64,000 bases of DNA, from NCBI RefSeq assembly GCF_022835695.1, contig NZ_BQUV01000004.1, positions 124,001 through 188,000 on the forward strand, in the 5' to 3' direction. This document shows positions 1 through 9,123 of this stretch, piece by piece. The notes under the pieces are model-generated. The model was not told where the DNA came from. It worked only from the letters and a program-made list of their open reading frames with translations, and ran no database searches. A program made the position numbers and the translations under genes. This stretch comes from Bradyrhizobium sp. Ce-3 (lineage in GTDB: Bacteria > Pseudomonadota > Alphaproteobacteria > Rhizobiales > Xanthobacteraceae). Positions within the stretch are counted from its first letter, which is position 1, and each line of letters starts with the position of its first letter.

Positions 1-91
1 CTGCCGCAGGCGAACCCATTGCGATCGCGATCGAACTTACACCTGCGAGCAACAGGCCACGGCGCGAGGTCGAGCGAGGGAGCGAATCCAT
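1..91 (-). CDS. Tat-exported protein, N-terminal fragment (runs off the left edge)
   Basis: Only the first 30 codons are inside the window, read leftwards from ATG at 91. They encode a twin-arginine type signal: a short polar start, then SRRGLLLAG, then a hydrophobic stretch with small residues (SSIAIAMGSPAA). GGAAGG lies about 5 nt upstream of the ATG and supports this start. The product would be folded in the cytoplasm and exported by the Tat system. Its identity cannot be read. It lies upstream of a T2SS gene on the same strand, so a secreted enzyme that uses Tat for the inner membrane and T2SS for the outer membrane is a reasonable guess, no more. Confidence 0.7.
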   Translation of the reverse strand, partial: MDSLPRSTSRRGLLLAGVSSIAIAMGSPAA

Positions 92-383
92 GCGGGCCTT
101 CCAATGCAGCAAGCGATGCGAAACGATCGTGACGCAACGAGGCACCGGCCAGCCTGCAACCAGTTGGCCCGATGCCGACAACTCAATGAAAAGCGCGCAA
201 CCCAACCGGCGCGACCGCCCCCAAGCGGACGCGCCCGACCGTCCGGAACGCCTCTCCTGTTGTTAAGACAGTTTGGGGCGGGCTAACGCGAAGCGATTTC
301 GCAAAAAAGTTTTAACCCTGCGCTGGAACTCAACCTCGGCGCGCAGCCGCAAATTCGCGCGGCAGGCCAAAAGCGGCAGCGAG
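92..383. other. 292-bp intergenic stretch
   Basis: I see no credible gene here. It separates the Tat-signal gene from the GspC/N-like gene, both on the minus strand, and should hold the promoter of the former. A small GCGAA/TTCGC stem next to a run of A (about 290-307) has its T-run on the wrong side to be a terminator for the minus-strand transcript. Confidence 0.5.
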
Positions 384-905
384 TCAATTGCTTGGCGATG
401 TGGCCTTGGTCTGCCGGATCGGCCGCTCGACAGGCTTCGAGGGCTTCGCAGCGGTGGTGAACAACGCGAAATCCACCGTGCGCTCGCCCTGCTTGAGAAC
501 CAGCCGGCGCGGCTCGATCCGCTCGACCTTCCAACCGCCGACGTCGTCACCCGTGCGCACGCGCACCACCTTGTCACCTTTGCCTGCGGCGCGGATGGCA
601 GCCTGGCCGTCGCCGTTCTCGCTGACGATGCCGAGCACCACCACGCTCGGCGGCGGTGCGGGTGGCGGCGGCGGTTCCTGCCGCGCCACCGGCACGACCG
701 GTTTGGCCGGCTGTCGCCGTGCCGGCGAGAACAGAGGCTTGTCCCTGGTCGTGCTCAGCTGCTCCAGCGGCTGAAGCTCGACCGGATTGTTGACGACGAC
801 CGCGTTGCCCGTCGACACCTCCGCAGCGCGAGCAAGCTGCGCAGAAAGACAAATCACAACGACCATCAACATCTGCAATGCGATCGGCATATGTCTGCTG
901 TCCAT
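384..905 (-). CDS. Type II secretion GspC/GspN-like inner-membrane protein
   Basis: The 173-residue protein has a hydrophobic N-terminal segment (about residues 6-27) that could be a membrane anchor or signal, then the hallmark TRDKPLFSPARRQP at about 53-66. A Pro-rich linker (EPPPPPAPPPS) follows, and then a small C-terminal beta domain (VVLGIVSENGDGQAAIR to WKVERIEPRRLVLKQG). This matches the GspC homology region and the short GspN-type proteins, which link the secretin to the inner-membrane platform in the periplasm. It lacks a PDZ domain, so it is shorter than classical GspC. A second ATG at about 890 could also start translation. It is divergent from the phosphatase-gspD operon, with a shared 323-bp control region between them. 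Confidence 0.8.
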   Translation of the reverse strand: MDSRHMPIALQMLMVVVICLSAQLARAAEVSTGNAVVVNNPVELQPLEQLSTTRDKPLFSPARRQPAKPVVPVARQEPPPPPAPPPSVVVLGIVSENGDGQAAIRAAGKGDKVVRVRTGDDVGGWKVERIEPRRLVLKQGERTVDFALFTTAAKPSKPVERPIRQTKATSPSN

Positions 906-1228
906 TTGTCAGCGTGCAGCATCGTCGACGGATCGTCATCGCCGCGTGCGACAATCAAACTGCGCCAGGCGCGCGCGTGTTGCAAGCCTCCTCGGCACGC
1001 GACGGACAAAAGGCCACGCATCGCAACCTGTATGCGTCAACTCTGTGAAGGTGAATCACAGCCGGGCATTGTCGCCATGCGCATCGCGCCGGAGCTGCTG
1101 TTACGACCGCGTCATCCAAGCCGCACACACTGCAGGCGTGCAGCAGACGCCTTCATGCCGACGCTGCGGCTTCCTATCGACATCAAGACCGTCGAGACGA
1201 AACACATCGGTATCAAAGACGTGGCGTC
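906..1228. promoter_or_regulatory. Divergent control region with a Pho-box-like repeat
   Basis: This gene-free stretch lies between the divergent GspC/N-like gene and the phosphatase-gspD-ClpP-like operon. At 1098-1115 it reads CTGTTAC-GACC-GCGTCAT on the plus strand: two 7-mers spaced by 4 nt, each matching 5 of 7 bases of the PhoB half-site CTGTCAT in the orientation of the phosphatase gene. The match is weak taken alone. No clear -10/-35 pair was recognised. Confidence 0.35.
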
Positions 1229-3376
1229 ATGTGTTCGAGTCGCATCCGTGCCGGCCTCACGCCGTTGCTGCTCGGCGCCCTGTTGCTGGCGCTGGATTTC
1301 ATTGTGACGTGCAGCACCGGGGCCGGGCAGGCGCTCGCCGCGTGTGAGCTGCGCGCGCGCGGCGGTGCGATCAAGCACGTCGTGCAGATCGAGCTCGACA
1401 ACGTTCACCTGCGCCGCGACAACCCGAACGTGCCCTCCGATCTCGAGCAGATGCCGCATCTGCGCGACTTCCTCACCCGCGACGGCATCATCGCGAGCAA
1501 TCATCAGGTCTCGCCGCTGGCTGAAACGGAGCCCGACACTCTCACCATCCTGACCGGCTTGCATGGCGACCGCATGGGCGTCCCGATCGGCGACAGCAGC
1601 GCCGCGTTCCGCAGCGACGGAAGCGTCGGCTTTGCCAGCGCCTTCGCCTACTGGACCGCGAGCAGCAGCGACGGCAAGCCGTTGATGCTGGCCGACACCG
1701 GCCGGACGGTGCCCGCGCCCTGGGTGCCGTTCACCTCGGCCGGCTGCGACGTCGGCGCGTTCGCAACGACCGGTCTGACGCTGCAGCAGATCGGCCCCGA
1801 GATCGTGGCCACGCTCGGCGGGGCTGATGCGCTTGCCGCCGTCAACGATCCGCGCAGGGCACGCGCCGATCTGCTCGGGGTCGCCATCCATTGCGCCCGC
1901 GGCAGCCCATTGTGCAGCAATGGCCATGCGCGGCCCGATCTGTTGCCCGACGAGCCCGGCGGCTATGCCGGCTTCAGCGCTTTGTTCGGCAACCGCCATG
2001 TGCAGCCGGTGATCTCGCCGGACGGCCCGGTCAGGGATCTGGACGGCGATGTCATCGACGACGACGCCGGCCATCCAGGCTTTCCCGGCGCAGCGGAGAC
2101 GACCGCCGCGCAATCGCTCGGCTATGCCGCGGCGATGCTGGAGGCCGGCGTGCCCGTGGTCTATGTCGGGATCGGTGACGCACACCGGCCGGCCGCGCCG
2201 CGCCGGCGCGCGTTCGGCCCCGGCGAACGCGACCATGTCGTAAGGCTCGCCGCGGACGATGCCGCCTTCAAGGCCTTCCTCGATCGGCTCGCCGCGAGCG
2301 GGATCACGACGCGCAATACGCTGTTCATCGTCGTGCCCACAGGCAACGACCGCTTTGTCGGCGGGCCGCCCAGCCCGCCAGCGTGCGATGGCGTCGCAGT
2401 GCCTTGCAGCTACGGTCCGACCGGCGCGATCGGCATCGCCGTCGATCGCCTGCTCGCCACCGAGCGGCGCAACGTCACCGCCTTCGATGTCCAGGCCGGC
2501 AACGCACCGCCGCTCTATATCCGCGGCAATCCGCTCCCTGCCGATCCGCTGACGCGCACCCTCGCACAGGACGTCGGCAAGCTCGGCGTCCTCAATCCGC
2601 TGACCGGCAAGAGCGATCGCCTGACATCGATGGTCGCCGACCGCGCGCAGATGCAGTTGATGCACATGGTCACCGCGAGCCCCGCACGCACCCCGCATCT
2701 CATCATGTTCGCGGATCCCGATTACGTCATCCGGACCGCCGCCAGCCGCATCGACTGCGCGCAGCCGCCGGCCTGCGTTGCGGTCGATCCCGAGACGACG
2801 TGGGTGCGCGGCGACATCGCACAGATTCTCGGCGGTAGCTGGTTCGGCATGGCCGGACCGGGCGTCGCGCACCGCGGCGAGACGGCGGACATTATTTCGC
2901 ACCACGCGGACCTGCGGCCCACGTTGCTGGCGCTGCTGGGGCTGGGCGACCGCTACGTCCATGACGGCACCGTGCTGGTGGACGCACTCGAGGCGGGCGC
3001 ATTGCCGGCGGGGATCGCGAACGATCGCGAGACCTATGCGGCGCTGGCGCGCGCCGGCAAGACCATCAATGACCCGCTCGGGCAGCTCGCGCGCAACAGT
3101 CTTGCCCTTGCGACCCAGGCCATCAAGGGCGGCGATGCCGGCTATCAGCGCTATCTCGGCACGATCGGCGCGATCACCGCCAGGCGCGACGCACTGATAG
3201 GCGAGATCAACGCGCAGCTCGACGGCGCAGCTTTCGCGCATCGGCCGATCAATCCGTCTTACGCCCGCGCACTGATTGGCCGCGCCGAGGCACTGGTCAA
3301 CGAGGTCGAGGAGCTCGCCGGCAACGGCCTGGCTCCCGCCGATCGTCCCTGGAAGGCGGCAAGCGATGCGCATTGA
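1229..3376 (+). CDS. Secreted alkaline-phosphatase-superfamily enzyme, likely T2SS cargo
   Basis: The 715-residue protein starts with a Sec-type signal peptide (LTPLLLGALLLALDFIV, then GQALAAC). The mature part begins VVQIELDNVHL, like the metal-binding start of alkaline phosphatase/phosphodiesterase folds. PLAETEPDTLTILTG at about residue 95 sits where the nucleophile Thr/Ser loop is expected. The C-terminal part (about 555-590) has DIISHHADLRPTLLALLG, which resembles the second metal-ligand segment of the superfamily. It probably releases phosphate from extracellular esters; the substrate is not readable. Its stop overlaps an upstream in-frame ATG of gspD, so the two are one operon, and the linkage suggests that it is exported by this T2SS. 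No strong ribosome binding site is seen at the chosen ATG. Confidence 0.75.
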   Translation: MCSSRIRAGLTPLLLGALLLALDFIVTCSTGAGQALAACELRARGGAIKHVVQIELDNVHLRRDNPNVPSDLEQMPHLRDFLTRDGIIASNHQVSPLAETEPDTLTILTGLHGDRMGVPIGDSSAAFRSDGSVGFASAFAYWTASSSDGKPLMLADTGRTVPAPWVPFTSAGCDVGAFATTGLTLQQIGPEIVATLGGADALAAVNDPRRARADLLGVAIHCARGSPLCSNGHARPDLLPDEPGGYAGFSALFGNRHVQPVISPDGPVRDLDGDVIDDDAGHPGFPGAAETTAAQSLGYAAAMLEAGVPVVYVGIGDAHRPAAPRRRAFGPGERDHVVRLAADDAAFKAFLDRLAASGITTRNTLFIVVPTGNDRFVGGPPSPPACDGVAVPCSYGPTGAIGIAVDRLLATERRNVTAFDVQAGNAPPLYIRGNPLPADPLTRTLAQDVGKLGVLNPLTGKSDRLTSMVADRAQMQLMHMVTASPARTPHLIMFADPDYVIRTAASRIDCAQPPACVAVDPETTWVRGDIAQILGGSWFGMAGPGVAHRGETADIISHHADLRPTLLALLGLGDRYVHDGTVLVDALEAGALPAGIANDRETYAALARAGKTINDPLGQLARNSLALATQAIKGGDAGYQRYLGTIGAITARRDALIGEINAQLDGAAFAHRPINPSYARALIGRAEALVNEVEELAGNGLAPADRPWKAASDAH

Positions 3377-3434
3377 CAACCGGACTGCCGCTGACACCGC
3401 CGGGCTCCAGCACCGCGGCCAACGGAGAACCATC

Positions 3435-5798
3435 GTGCACAATGTCCGACGGCTCCGTCTCCCGCGCGCGGCGTCGATTGCCGCTGTCGCCGGCACCTGG
3501 CTTGCGTTCGCCGGCCTGCTCGGCGGCTGCATGATGGACAAGGCCATCGACTTGCCCGGCCGCGATCAGGTCACGGATCCGATCCGCGATGCCGATCTGC
3601 GCGCGCGCTGGACCGGCCCGGTCGGCGGGACGTCCGGCGCAACCGCAGCGGTGCGGACGCAGCAGCCCATGGTGTTTCCCGGCGCCGATCAGGATCTCGC
3701 GCCCTCGCCCACGCAGCAAGATGCCCGGGATGTAACGGCGGGAACCGCGACCCGGATGGCGAGCGCGGTTGACGGCGACGTCATCGCCGAAGGCGGCGGC
3801 ATCGAACTGAATTTCGACAATGCCGATATTCCGACCGTGGTGAAGTCCGTGATCGGCGACAGCCTCGGCATGAACTACGTCGTCGACCCGCGCGTGCAGG
3901 GCGTCATCACGCTGGCCTCCGCGCAGCGGATTCCGCGCAAGGACGTGCTGCCGATTTTCGAGAGCGTGCTGCGGATGTCGAACGCGGCGCTGCTGCGCGA
4001 AGACAATCTGGTCCGCATCGTGCCGCTGCCGGAAGCCGCCGGCGCCGGTGTCTCGGTGATCGGCGCGGGACAGCCCGGCTATGGCGTCTCGATCGTACCG
4101 TTGCGCTTCGTATCGGCCGCAGCGATCGGCAAGACCGCGGAAAGCTTCCTGTCGCGGCCCGGCGCGGTGCGGGTCGATCAGGCGCGCAACGTGTTGTTGA
4201 TCCAGGGCACCGCCTCCGAGCGCCAGGCTGCGCTCGGCGTCATCGGCACGCTCGATGTGGAATGGCTGCGCAACCAGTCGGTCGGGCTCTATCCGCTGAA
4301 GTCGACCGCGCCCGATACCATGATCCGCGAGCTCGAAAAAGTGTTCGACACCGCCGACGGCGGACAAGGACAGGGCGTGATCAAGTTTCAGCCGGTGTCG
4401 CGCATGAACGCGGTGCTGGCGGTGAGCAAGAACAGCAAGGTGCTGGAACGCGCCACGCAATGGGTGCGCCGGCTCGACCGCTCCGACCCGACCGGCACCA
4501 CGGTGCGGGTCTACAGCCTGCGCTTCGGCAACGCGCGCAGCATCGCCCGCACCCTCAACGAGATGTTCGTGGGCCGCAGCTCGCAATCGGCCGGTGACAG
4601 CCAGACCAGCGCGACCGCGCCCGGGCAGAACGGAACGACATCGCGTATCGACTCGCTCGGTGCCGGCACGCTCGGCAGCAGCAACAATAATAACAACACC
4701 CAGGGCGCGACGGGCGGCAGCACCGATGTTTCGGGCAATGCCAACAAGACCCAGGTTGGATTTGGCGACCGCAAGGACGACGACCAGGATAATGCCGGGC
4801 CCGCCGGCGGGACGGCGCTCGGCTCGCTGCCGCGCGGCGTGTTCCAGAATGTCCGCATCAGCGCCGACAAATCGACCAACGCGATCATGGTGTATTCCAA
4901 CCAGGAGGATTACCTCGTGATCGAGCGCGCGCTGGAGCAGCTCGACCGGCCGCGGCTCCAGGTCGCCGTCGACGCCATGGTTGCCGAGGTCACGCTGACG
5001 AACCAGCTGCAGTATGGCGTGCAGGCCTATCTGACCAGCGCCAACGCCGGCGCCGGCCCCGACAAGGGATCGGTCGGCCTGTTCACCGCCGCGCAATCGG
5101 CGGCACAGACCGCCTTGCTCTCGCGCGTGCTGCCCGGGTTCAACGCAGTGCTCGGCGCCGAAGCCAATCCCAAGCTGGTGCTCAATGCGCTGTCCACCCT
5201 GACCACCGTCAAGGTGCTCTCTGCTCCCTCGCTGGTGGTCGCCGACAACGAGCCGGCGATCCTCGAGGTCGGCGACCAGGTCCCGATCTCGACCGGCAGC
5301 ACCGTCACCGGGCTCAACGTGGTGAGCAGCATCAGCCGGCAGAACACCGGCATCATCCTGAAAGTGCTGCCGCATGTGCACCCGAACGGATCGATCGAGC
5401 TCGAGATCGAGCAGGAAGTCTCCAACGTCGTCAATCCCGCCGGCGCGAGTGCCCAGAACCTGACGCCCACCATCTCGCAGCGGCGCATCCACTCGACGAT
5501 TGCCACCAGCAGCGGCCAGACCGCACTGCTCGGCGGCCTCATCAAGGAGGACGATGAGCGAACGGTGTCCGGCCTGCCCGGCCTCAACGAGATCAAATAT
5601 CTCGGCGATCTGCTCGGCCAGAAGAGCGACAGCAAGACCCGCTCGGAGATCATCGTCTTCGTCACCACCAAGATCGTGCGCAATCCGCACGACGCCCAGG
5701 TCGTCGCAGAAGAGTTCCGCGAGCGCCTCGACAGCATGCGGCGCGCGCCGACGACGTTCGATGCGCAGGCGGCACCGCCGGCTGTCGCGCGCAAATGA
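3435..5798 (+). CDS. gspD: GspD, T2SS outer-membrane secretin
   Basis: This 787-residue secretin forms the outer-membrane pore of the T2SS. I chose the GTG at 3435 because GGAGAA lies about 6 nt upstream and the N-terminus then becomes a clean lipoprotein signal ending LLGGC. An in-frame ATG at 3366, overlapping the previous stop, is the alternative. After the signal come the N0 domain (IELNFDNADIPTVVKSVIG, about residue 120) and N1-N3 repeats. A Gly/Ser/Asn-rich linker with a run of Asn codons (about 400-470) interrupts N3. The secretin core includes VPISTGSTVTG and ends near IIVFVTTKIVRNP. The lipobox suggests it may reach the outer membrane without a separate pilotin. The next gene overlaps by 4 bp. 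Confidence 0.95.
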   Translation: MHNVRRLRLPRAASIAAVAGTWLAFAGLLGGCMMDKAIDLPGRDQVTDPIRDADLRARWTGPVGGTSGATAAVRTQQPMVFPGADQDLAPSPTQQDARDVTAGTATRMASAVDGDVIAEGGGIELNFDNADIPTVVKSVIGDSLGMNYVVDPRVQGVITLASAQRIPRKDVLPIFESVLRMSNAALLREDNLVRIVPLPEAAGAGVSVIGAGQPGYGVSIVPLRFVSAAAIGKTAESFLSRPGAVRVDQARNVLLIQGTASERQAALGVIGTLDVEWLRNQSVGLYPLKSTAPDTMIRELEKVFDTADGGQGQGVIKFQPVSRMNAVLAVSKNSKVLERATQWVRRLDRSDPTGTTVRVYSLRFGNARSIARTLNEMFVGRSSQSAGDSQTSATAPGQNGTTSRIDSLGAGTLGSSNNNNNTQGATGGSTDVSGNANKTQVGFGDRKDDDQDNAGPAGGTALGSLPRGVFQNVRISADKSTNAIMVYSNQEDYLVIERALEQLDRPRLQVAVDAMVAEVTLTNQLQYGVQAYLTSANAGAGPDKGSVGLFTAAQSAAQTALLSRVLPGFNAVLGAEANPKLVLNALSTLTTVKVLSAPSLVVADNEPAILEVGDQVPISTGSTVTGLNVVSSISRQNTGIILKVLPHVHPNGSIELEIEQEVSNVVNPAGASAQNLTPTISQRRIHSTIATSSGQTALLGGLIKEDDERTVSGLPGLNEIKYLGDLLGQKSDSKTRSEIIVFVTTKIVRNPHDAQVVAEEFRERLDSMRRAPTTFDAQAAPPAVARK

Positions 5799-6547
5799 AG
5801 CAAAGGCCGCCGATGGCGATCGTTTCGTCCATGCTGAGGGTGCTGGGTGCGGCGGTCTTCAGCACCGCCGCGACCGCCGCCGAATTGAGCAGCGTGACAC
5901 TGAAGGGCGACGTCACCATCATCGCGCTCAGCGGCGACGTGGCAGCCGGTGACACCGAGGCGGCGGAAGCCCTGATCAAGACCGCCAACGACGGCAACCG
6001 CCTGATCTCGGCGCTGCGGCTCGATTCACCGGGCGGCAGCGTCGCCGAGGCGGTCAAGCTGGCCGGCCTGATCCGCAGGGCAAAGCTGCCGACCATCGTC
6101 GCGACCGGATCGCGCTGCGCATCGGCCTGCTTCATCGTGTTCGCGGCGGGAAACGAGAAGTTCGCTAGCTATGAGGCCGCGATCGGCGTCCACGGCGTGT
6201 CCGACAAATTCGGCCACGAGACCGCGCAGACCGAAGAGGCGACGATCGCCATGGCGCGGGTCGCAAGCGGGTTCGGCGTGCCGCCACGGATCATCGGGCA
6301 GATGGTGACGACGCATGCCCATGAGATCGCGTGGCTGACGCCCGACGATCTGCGCGCCATGGGCGCCATCATGACCGATCGACCGGGACGCCGCAGCCCG
6401 CCTCCCGCATCGCCTGACGATCGATGGCTTGCCGGGCTCGAGCCTCATCTGGAAGACGGAACGACGGACTCGCAACCGGTCGATCAACGTTTGCCCGCGG
6501 CCGCCGGCAGACCCGGCCAGCACGTGTTGCCGAGGCAAAGAAGATAG
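5795..6547 (+). CDS. ClpP/SppA-fold periplasmic serine protease-like protein
   Basis: The 250-residue protein overlaps gspD by ATGA, so translation is coupled to the secretin. A hydrophobic N-terminus ending in ATAAEL looks like a signal peptide. The core has LRLDSPGGSVAEAVKLAGLI at about residues 75-94 and then TGSRCASACFIVFAAG at about 105-120, the oxyanion-hole and nucleophile-Ser segments of the ClpP/crotonase-fold proteases (COG3904-like). IGVHGVS at about 131 offers the histidine. The C-terminal 40 residues are polar and probably disordered. Location beside the secretin suggests processing or quality control of T2SS components or cargo. That role is inferred from position only. Confidence 0.75.
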   Translation: MKQRPPMAIVSSMLRVLGAAVFSTAATAAELSSVTLKGDVTIIALSGDVAAGDTEAAEALIKTANDGNRLISALRLDSPGGSVAEAVKLAGLIRRAKLPTIVATGSRCASACFIVFAAGNEKFASYEAAIGVHGVSDKFGHETAQTEEATIAMARVASGFGVPPRIIGQMVTTHAHEIAWLTPDDLRAMGAIMTDRPGRRSPPPASPDDRWLAGLEPHLEDGTTDSQPVDQRLPAAAGRPGQHVLPRQRR

Positions 6548-6566
6548 CAGCGTGCTCGCGGCAGCA

Positions 6567-7058
6567 TCACTGGTTGCTGGCCGCGCTCGTCAGCTTGTCC
6601 AGGGAGATGTCTCCGGCGGTCCCGGTGCCCCCCTCCTGACCATCGGAGCCGTAGGAGAGGATGTCGTAGGCGTCATGTTCGCCGGGCGCCCGATAGAGAT
6701 AGGGATGGCTCCATGGATCATTCGGAACCAGCCCGCCCTTGAGGTAAGGACCGTTCCAGTTGGCGGCGCCCGACGTCCGCTGCACCAGCGCCGTGAGCCC
6801 TTCCGCCGTCGACGGATAGCGGCCGGTATCGAGCTGATACAGATCGAGCGCGCTCGCGAAGCTCCGCATCTGGATCTTGGCCGCCTTGACCTTCGATTCA
6901 CTCAGATAGCTCAGCACGCGCGGGCCGACCAGTCCCATGATCAGGCCGATGATGGCGATGACGACCAGCATCTCGACAAGCGTAAATCCCCGCTCGCCTT
7001 GCCGCGTCACGTCGCGCGCGATACGCGCTGAACCAAGGATGGCGTCTTGCTTCGACAT
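6567..7058 (-). CDS. gspG: GspG, major T2SS pseudopilin
   Basis: I chose ATG at 7058, giving 163 residues; a longer upstream reading frame lacks pilin features. Residues about 23-48 form the class III prepilin signal and transmembrane helix: GERG before the cleavage site, then FTLVEMLVVIAIIGLIMGLV with Glu at +5. The body has the usual GspG pattern (ALDLYQLDTGRYPSTAEGL, then WNGPYLKGGLVPNDPW and the C-terminal SYGSDGQEGG calcium-binding loop). It is the main subunit of the pseudopilus. It is convergent with the ClpP-like gene and separated from the other pseudopilin genes by 11 kb, followed upstream on the same strand by the PstS-like exoprotein. It needs a prepilin peptidase that is not encoded here. 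Confidence 0.95.
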   Translation of the reverse strand: MSKQDAILGSARIARDVTRQGERGFTLVEMLVVIAIIGLIMGLVGPRVLSYLSESKVKAAKIQMRSFASALDLYQLDTGRYPSTAEGLTALVQRTSGAANWNGPYLKGGLVPNDPWSHPYLYRAPGEHDAYDILSYGSDGQEGGTGTAGDISLDKLTSAASNQ

Positions 7059-7230
7059 TGTTGTTCGTCCGATGTGCCAGGGGCCGCGCGCCATCACGTG
7101 TCGCGTCGACGCTCCCGCAATGGTTCCGGGCGCCTCGATCGAGGCGCCCGGCCGTATCATGTGCTTGGCGCGATCTCGGTACGGCGCAGTTGGGATTGCG
7201 CCGCCCGCCATTGCGTCAGTCTACCTGAGC

Positions 7231-9123
7231 TTACTTGGCGCCGCCGCTGGCGCCGTTGGCGACGTTCAGGCAGCCGTTGGCCTGGGTGGCGGCTGCAGCA
7301 GCGATGTTGGTCGTGTTGCTGCCCCAGTACTGCTTCTGGATGTTACGCACATAGGTCACCGGCAACAGATGGAAGCCGGCGTTCTCGGCGACCTGCGCGA
7401 CGTCCGGATCGCCGGCGTCGGCGCCCGCGAAGTACCAGGTCAGGAAGTTGACGAGGTTGGTCACGCGGTTGGTATCGGCCTGGACGTTGTAGCAGCTGTA
7501 CAGGTCGAGGAAGGTGGTGCCGCTCAGCGGATAGGCGTTCAGCCTGTTCGTCAACGGCAGCACCGGCAGACCGGTCACCGTCACGCCGGATTGGGTGACC
7601 GTGCCGAACACGTTGGCGTAGATGTTGTAGTCGTTCCAGGTCCAGGTCGTGACCGGGGTCTTGAGACGGGTGTCACCCCACGCGGCGGCGGCAGCGTCCG
7701 GCGTCGGTGCGATGAACTCGAGGGTCGTCGGGGTCGCGTTGTTCGGAACGTAGGTACCGGCACCGCGCAGCTGCTCGTTCTGCAAGGCCGCCGAACGCGG
7801 CGCCGCGATCGTCCCAACCTGGGTGGTGTAGGGCTGGGTGAAATCGGCGCTGACGTAGCCGATGCGGCCAGCATTGCCGCTGTTGGTGCTGATCGCGGAT
7901 GCTACGCCGCTGCTGCCGGTCGCGCTGATCCAGGTGTTGGTCGTCACCGTGGTGGACGCCGACCACGGACCGGAGCCGCGGACGGCGTCGATGCGGGCGA
8001 TCAGGTTGGCAAAGGAAGTGCTCGGCAGGGTCGTGGTGTTGAAGATCGACTTGTAGCCGAACGCGCCGGTGGAATCGAGCAGCGGGCAGACCGCCTTGAG
8101 ATAGTTGGTCAGGATGAAGCTGGTGCCGCTGCCATCGCCGCGATACACGATCCGGATCGGGAGCGACGAGCTCGAGTAGGCCTGCAGCGTGCCGCCGCTG
8201 TTGGCGTTGGTATAGTTGAAGGCCGCGAGCACCTGCGTGCCGGCGTTGTTGAGGTACGGGATCTTGTTGGCGGTGACGTCGTTCCAGTCGGTCACGAGGC
8301 CAGTGAAGATCGCGCACATCTGCGCCGTCGAGAGCTGGATGGCGGCGCCCTGATTGGCCTGGGTGCCCGGCGTGGCGCCGGTGCCGGCGACCGCCGAGTT
8401 CACCGTCATCGTGCTGGTGTTGACGCCGATCGCGACGTTGACCTCGAACGCCGGAACCTGGATCGGGTTGCCATACACCGTGGTGTTGTAGGCAACCGAC
8501 GCCGTGAACGTGCTGTTCACCGTGACGGTCGCCAGCGCGCCACCGGTGGTGGTCCAGCTCTGGGTCGGGTTGAAGCTGACCGACGACGTCGTGAGCGCGG
8601 CCAGGGTGGTGCCGAGCGGCGAGTCCGACAGGCCGATGTCGACGCGCGGATAGGGATAGCTGCCGAACTTGGTCGCCGGGGTCCCCGGATTAGCCAGATC
8701 GATCATCGCGGGCTGGTTCGCCGGCAGCGGCGGAGCGCCCGAGCTGCCCGGCGTCGCCGTGCCGTTGTACCACTGCTGCGGATTGTTGGTGATGAAGCCG
8801 CGGACGCCGTTGCCGCTGCCGACACCGGCATACATGCCTTGAACCGGCACGCTCACCAGCGTGCAGGTGGTCGGCAACTTGCCCGGTCCGGTGCTCGAAG
8901 AGAACGCAAAGCCGTCGGGATAGCTGGTGCCGGAGCCGACGATGCCACCCATGTAGCAGTCGAAGATCTGGCGGAAGGCTTCCGAGGCGAGCGTGCTGCC
9001 GCCCGCGTAGATGCCGGCAGTGGCCGTCGAGGCCTGCGCGTTCGCGGGAGTGATGGTCGAGGACGCAAGCAGGGCAAACACCGAAGCGGTGCCGAGCATG
9101 TATTTGGACGATTGCATTTTCAT
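7231..9123 (-). CDS. Large PstS-like phosphate-binding exoprotein, probable T2SS cargo
   Basis: The 630-residue protein has a Sec signal (ML...ASVFALLASS, cleaved near PANAQA). The mature N-terminus reads IYAGGSTLASEAFRQIFDCYMGG, the phosphate-loop start of PstS/DING-type solute-binding folds, and IRIVYRGDGSGTSFILTNYL at about residue 325 is the second ligand-binding loop. At 630 residues it is nearly twice as long as a normal PstS and very rich in Thr, Ser and Asn. No ABC transporter genes are nearby. Placed beside gspG, it fits an extracellular phosphate-binding protein released by the T2SS. AGGAA sits 8 nt before the ATG. Two large Ser/Thr-rich stretches (about 170-270) could accept O-linked sugars; that is inference. 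Confidence 0.8.
   Translation of the reverse strand: MKMQSSKYMLGTASVFALLASSTITPANAQASTATAGIYAGGSTLASEAFRQIFDCYMGGIVGSGTSYPDGFAFSSSTGPGKLPTTCTLVSVPVQGMYAGVGSGNGVRGFITNNPQQWYNGTATPGSSGAPPLPANQPAMIDLANPGTPATKFGSYPYPRVDIGLSDSPLGTTLAALTTSSVSFNPTQSWTTTGGALATVTVNSTFTASVAYNTTVYGNPIQVPAFEVNVAIGVNTSTMTVNSAVAGTGATPGTQANQGAAIQLSTAQMCAIFTGLVTDWNDVTANKIPYLNNAGTQVLAAFNYTNANSGGTLQAYSSSSLPIRIVYRGDGSGTSFILTNYLKAVCPLLDSTGAFGYKSIFNTTTLPSTSFANLIARIDAVRGSGPWSASTTVTTNTWISATGSSGVASAISTNSGNAGRIGYVSADFTQPYTTQVGTIAAPRSAALQNEQLRGAGTYVPNNATPTTLEFIAPTPDAAAAAWGDTRLKTPVTTWTWNDYNIYANVFGTVTQSGVTVTGLPVLPLTNRLNAYPLSGTTFLDLYSCYNVQADTNRVTNLVNFLTWYFAGADAGDPDVAQVAENAGFHLLPVTYVRNIQKQYWGSNTTNIAAAAATQANGCLNVANGASGGAK

Noticed and set aside
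290-307. Stem plus A-run as a terminator
   Set aside because: The T-run would precede the stem on the minus strand, which is the wrong order for the transcript concerned.
1112-3547. 811-codon open frame on the minus strand
   Set aside because: It lies antisense to the secreted phosphatase, has no domain and a composition typical of GC-rich shadow frames.
3297-5690. 797-codon minus-strand frame under gspD
   Set aside because: Antisense to an unmistakable secretin; His/Arg/Asp-rich shadow sequence.
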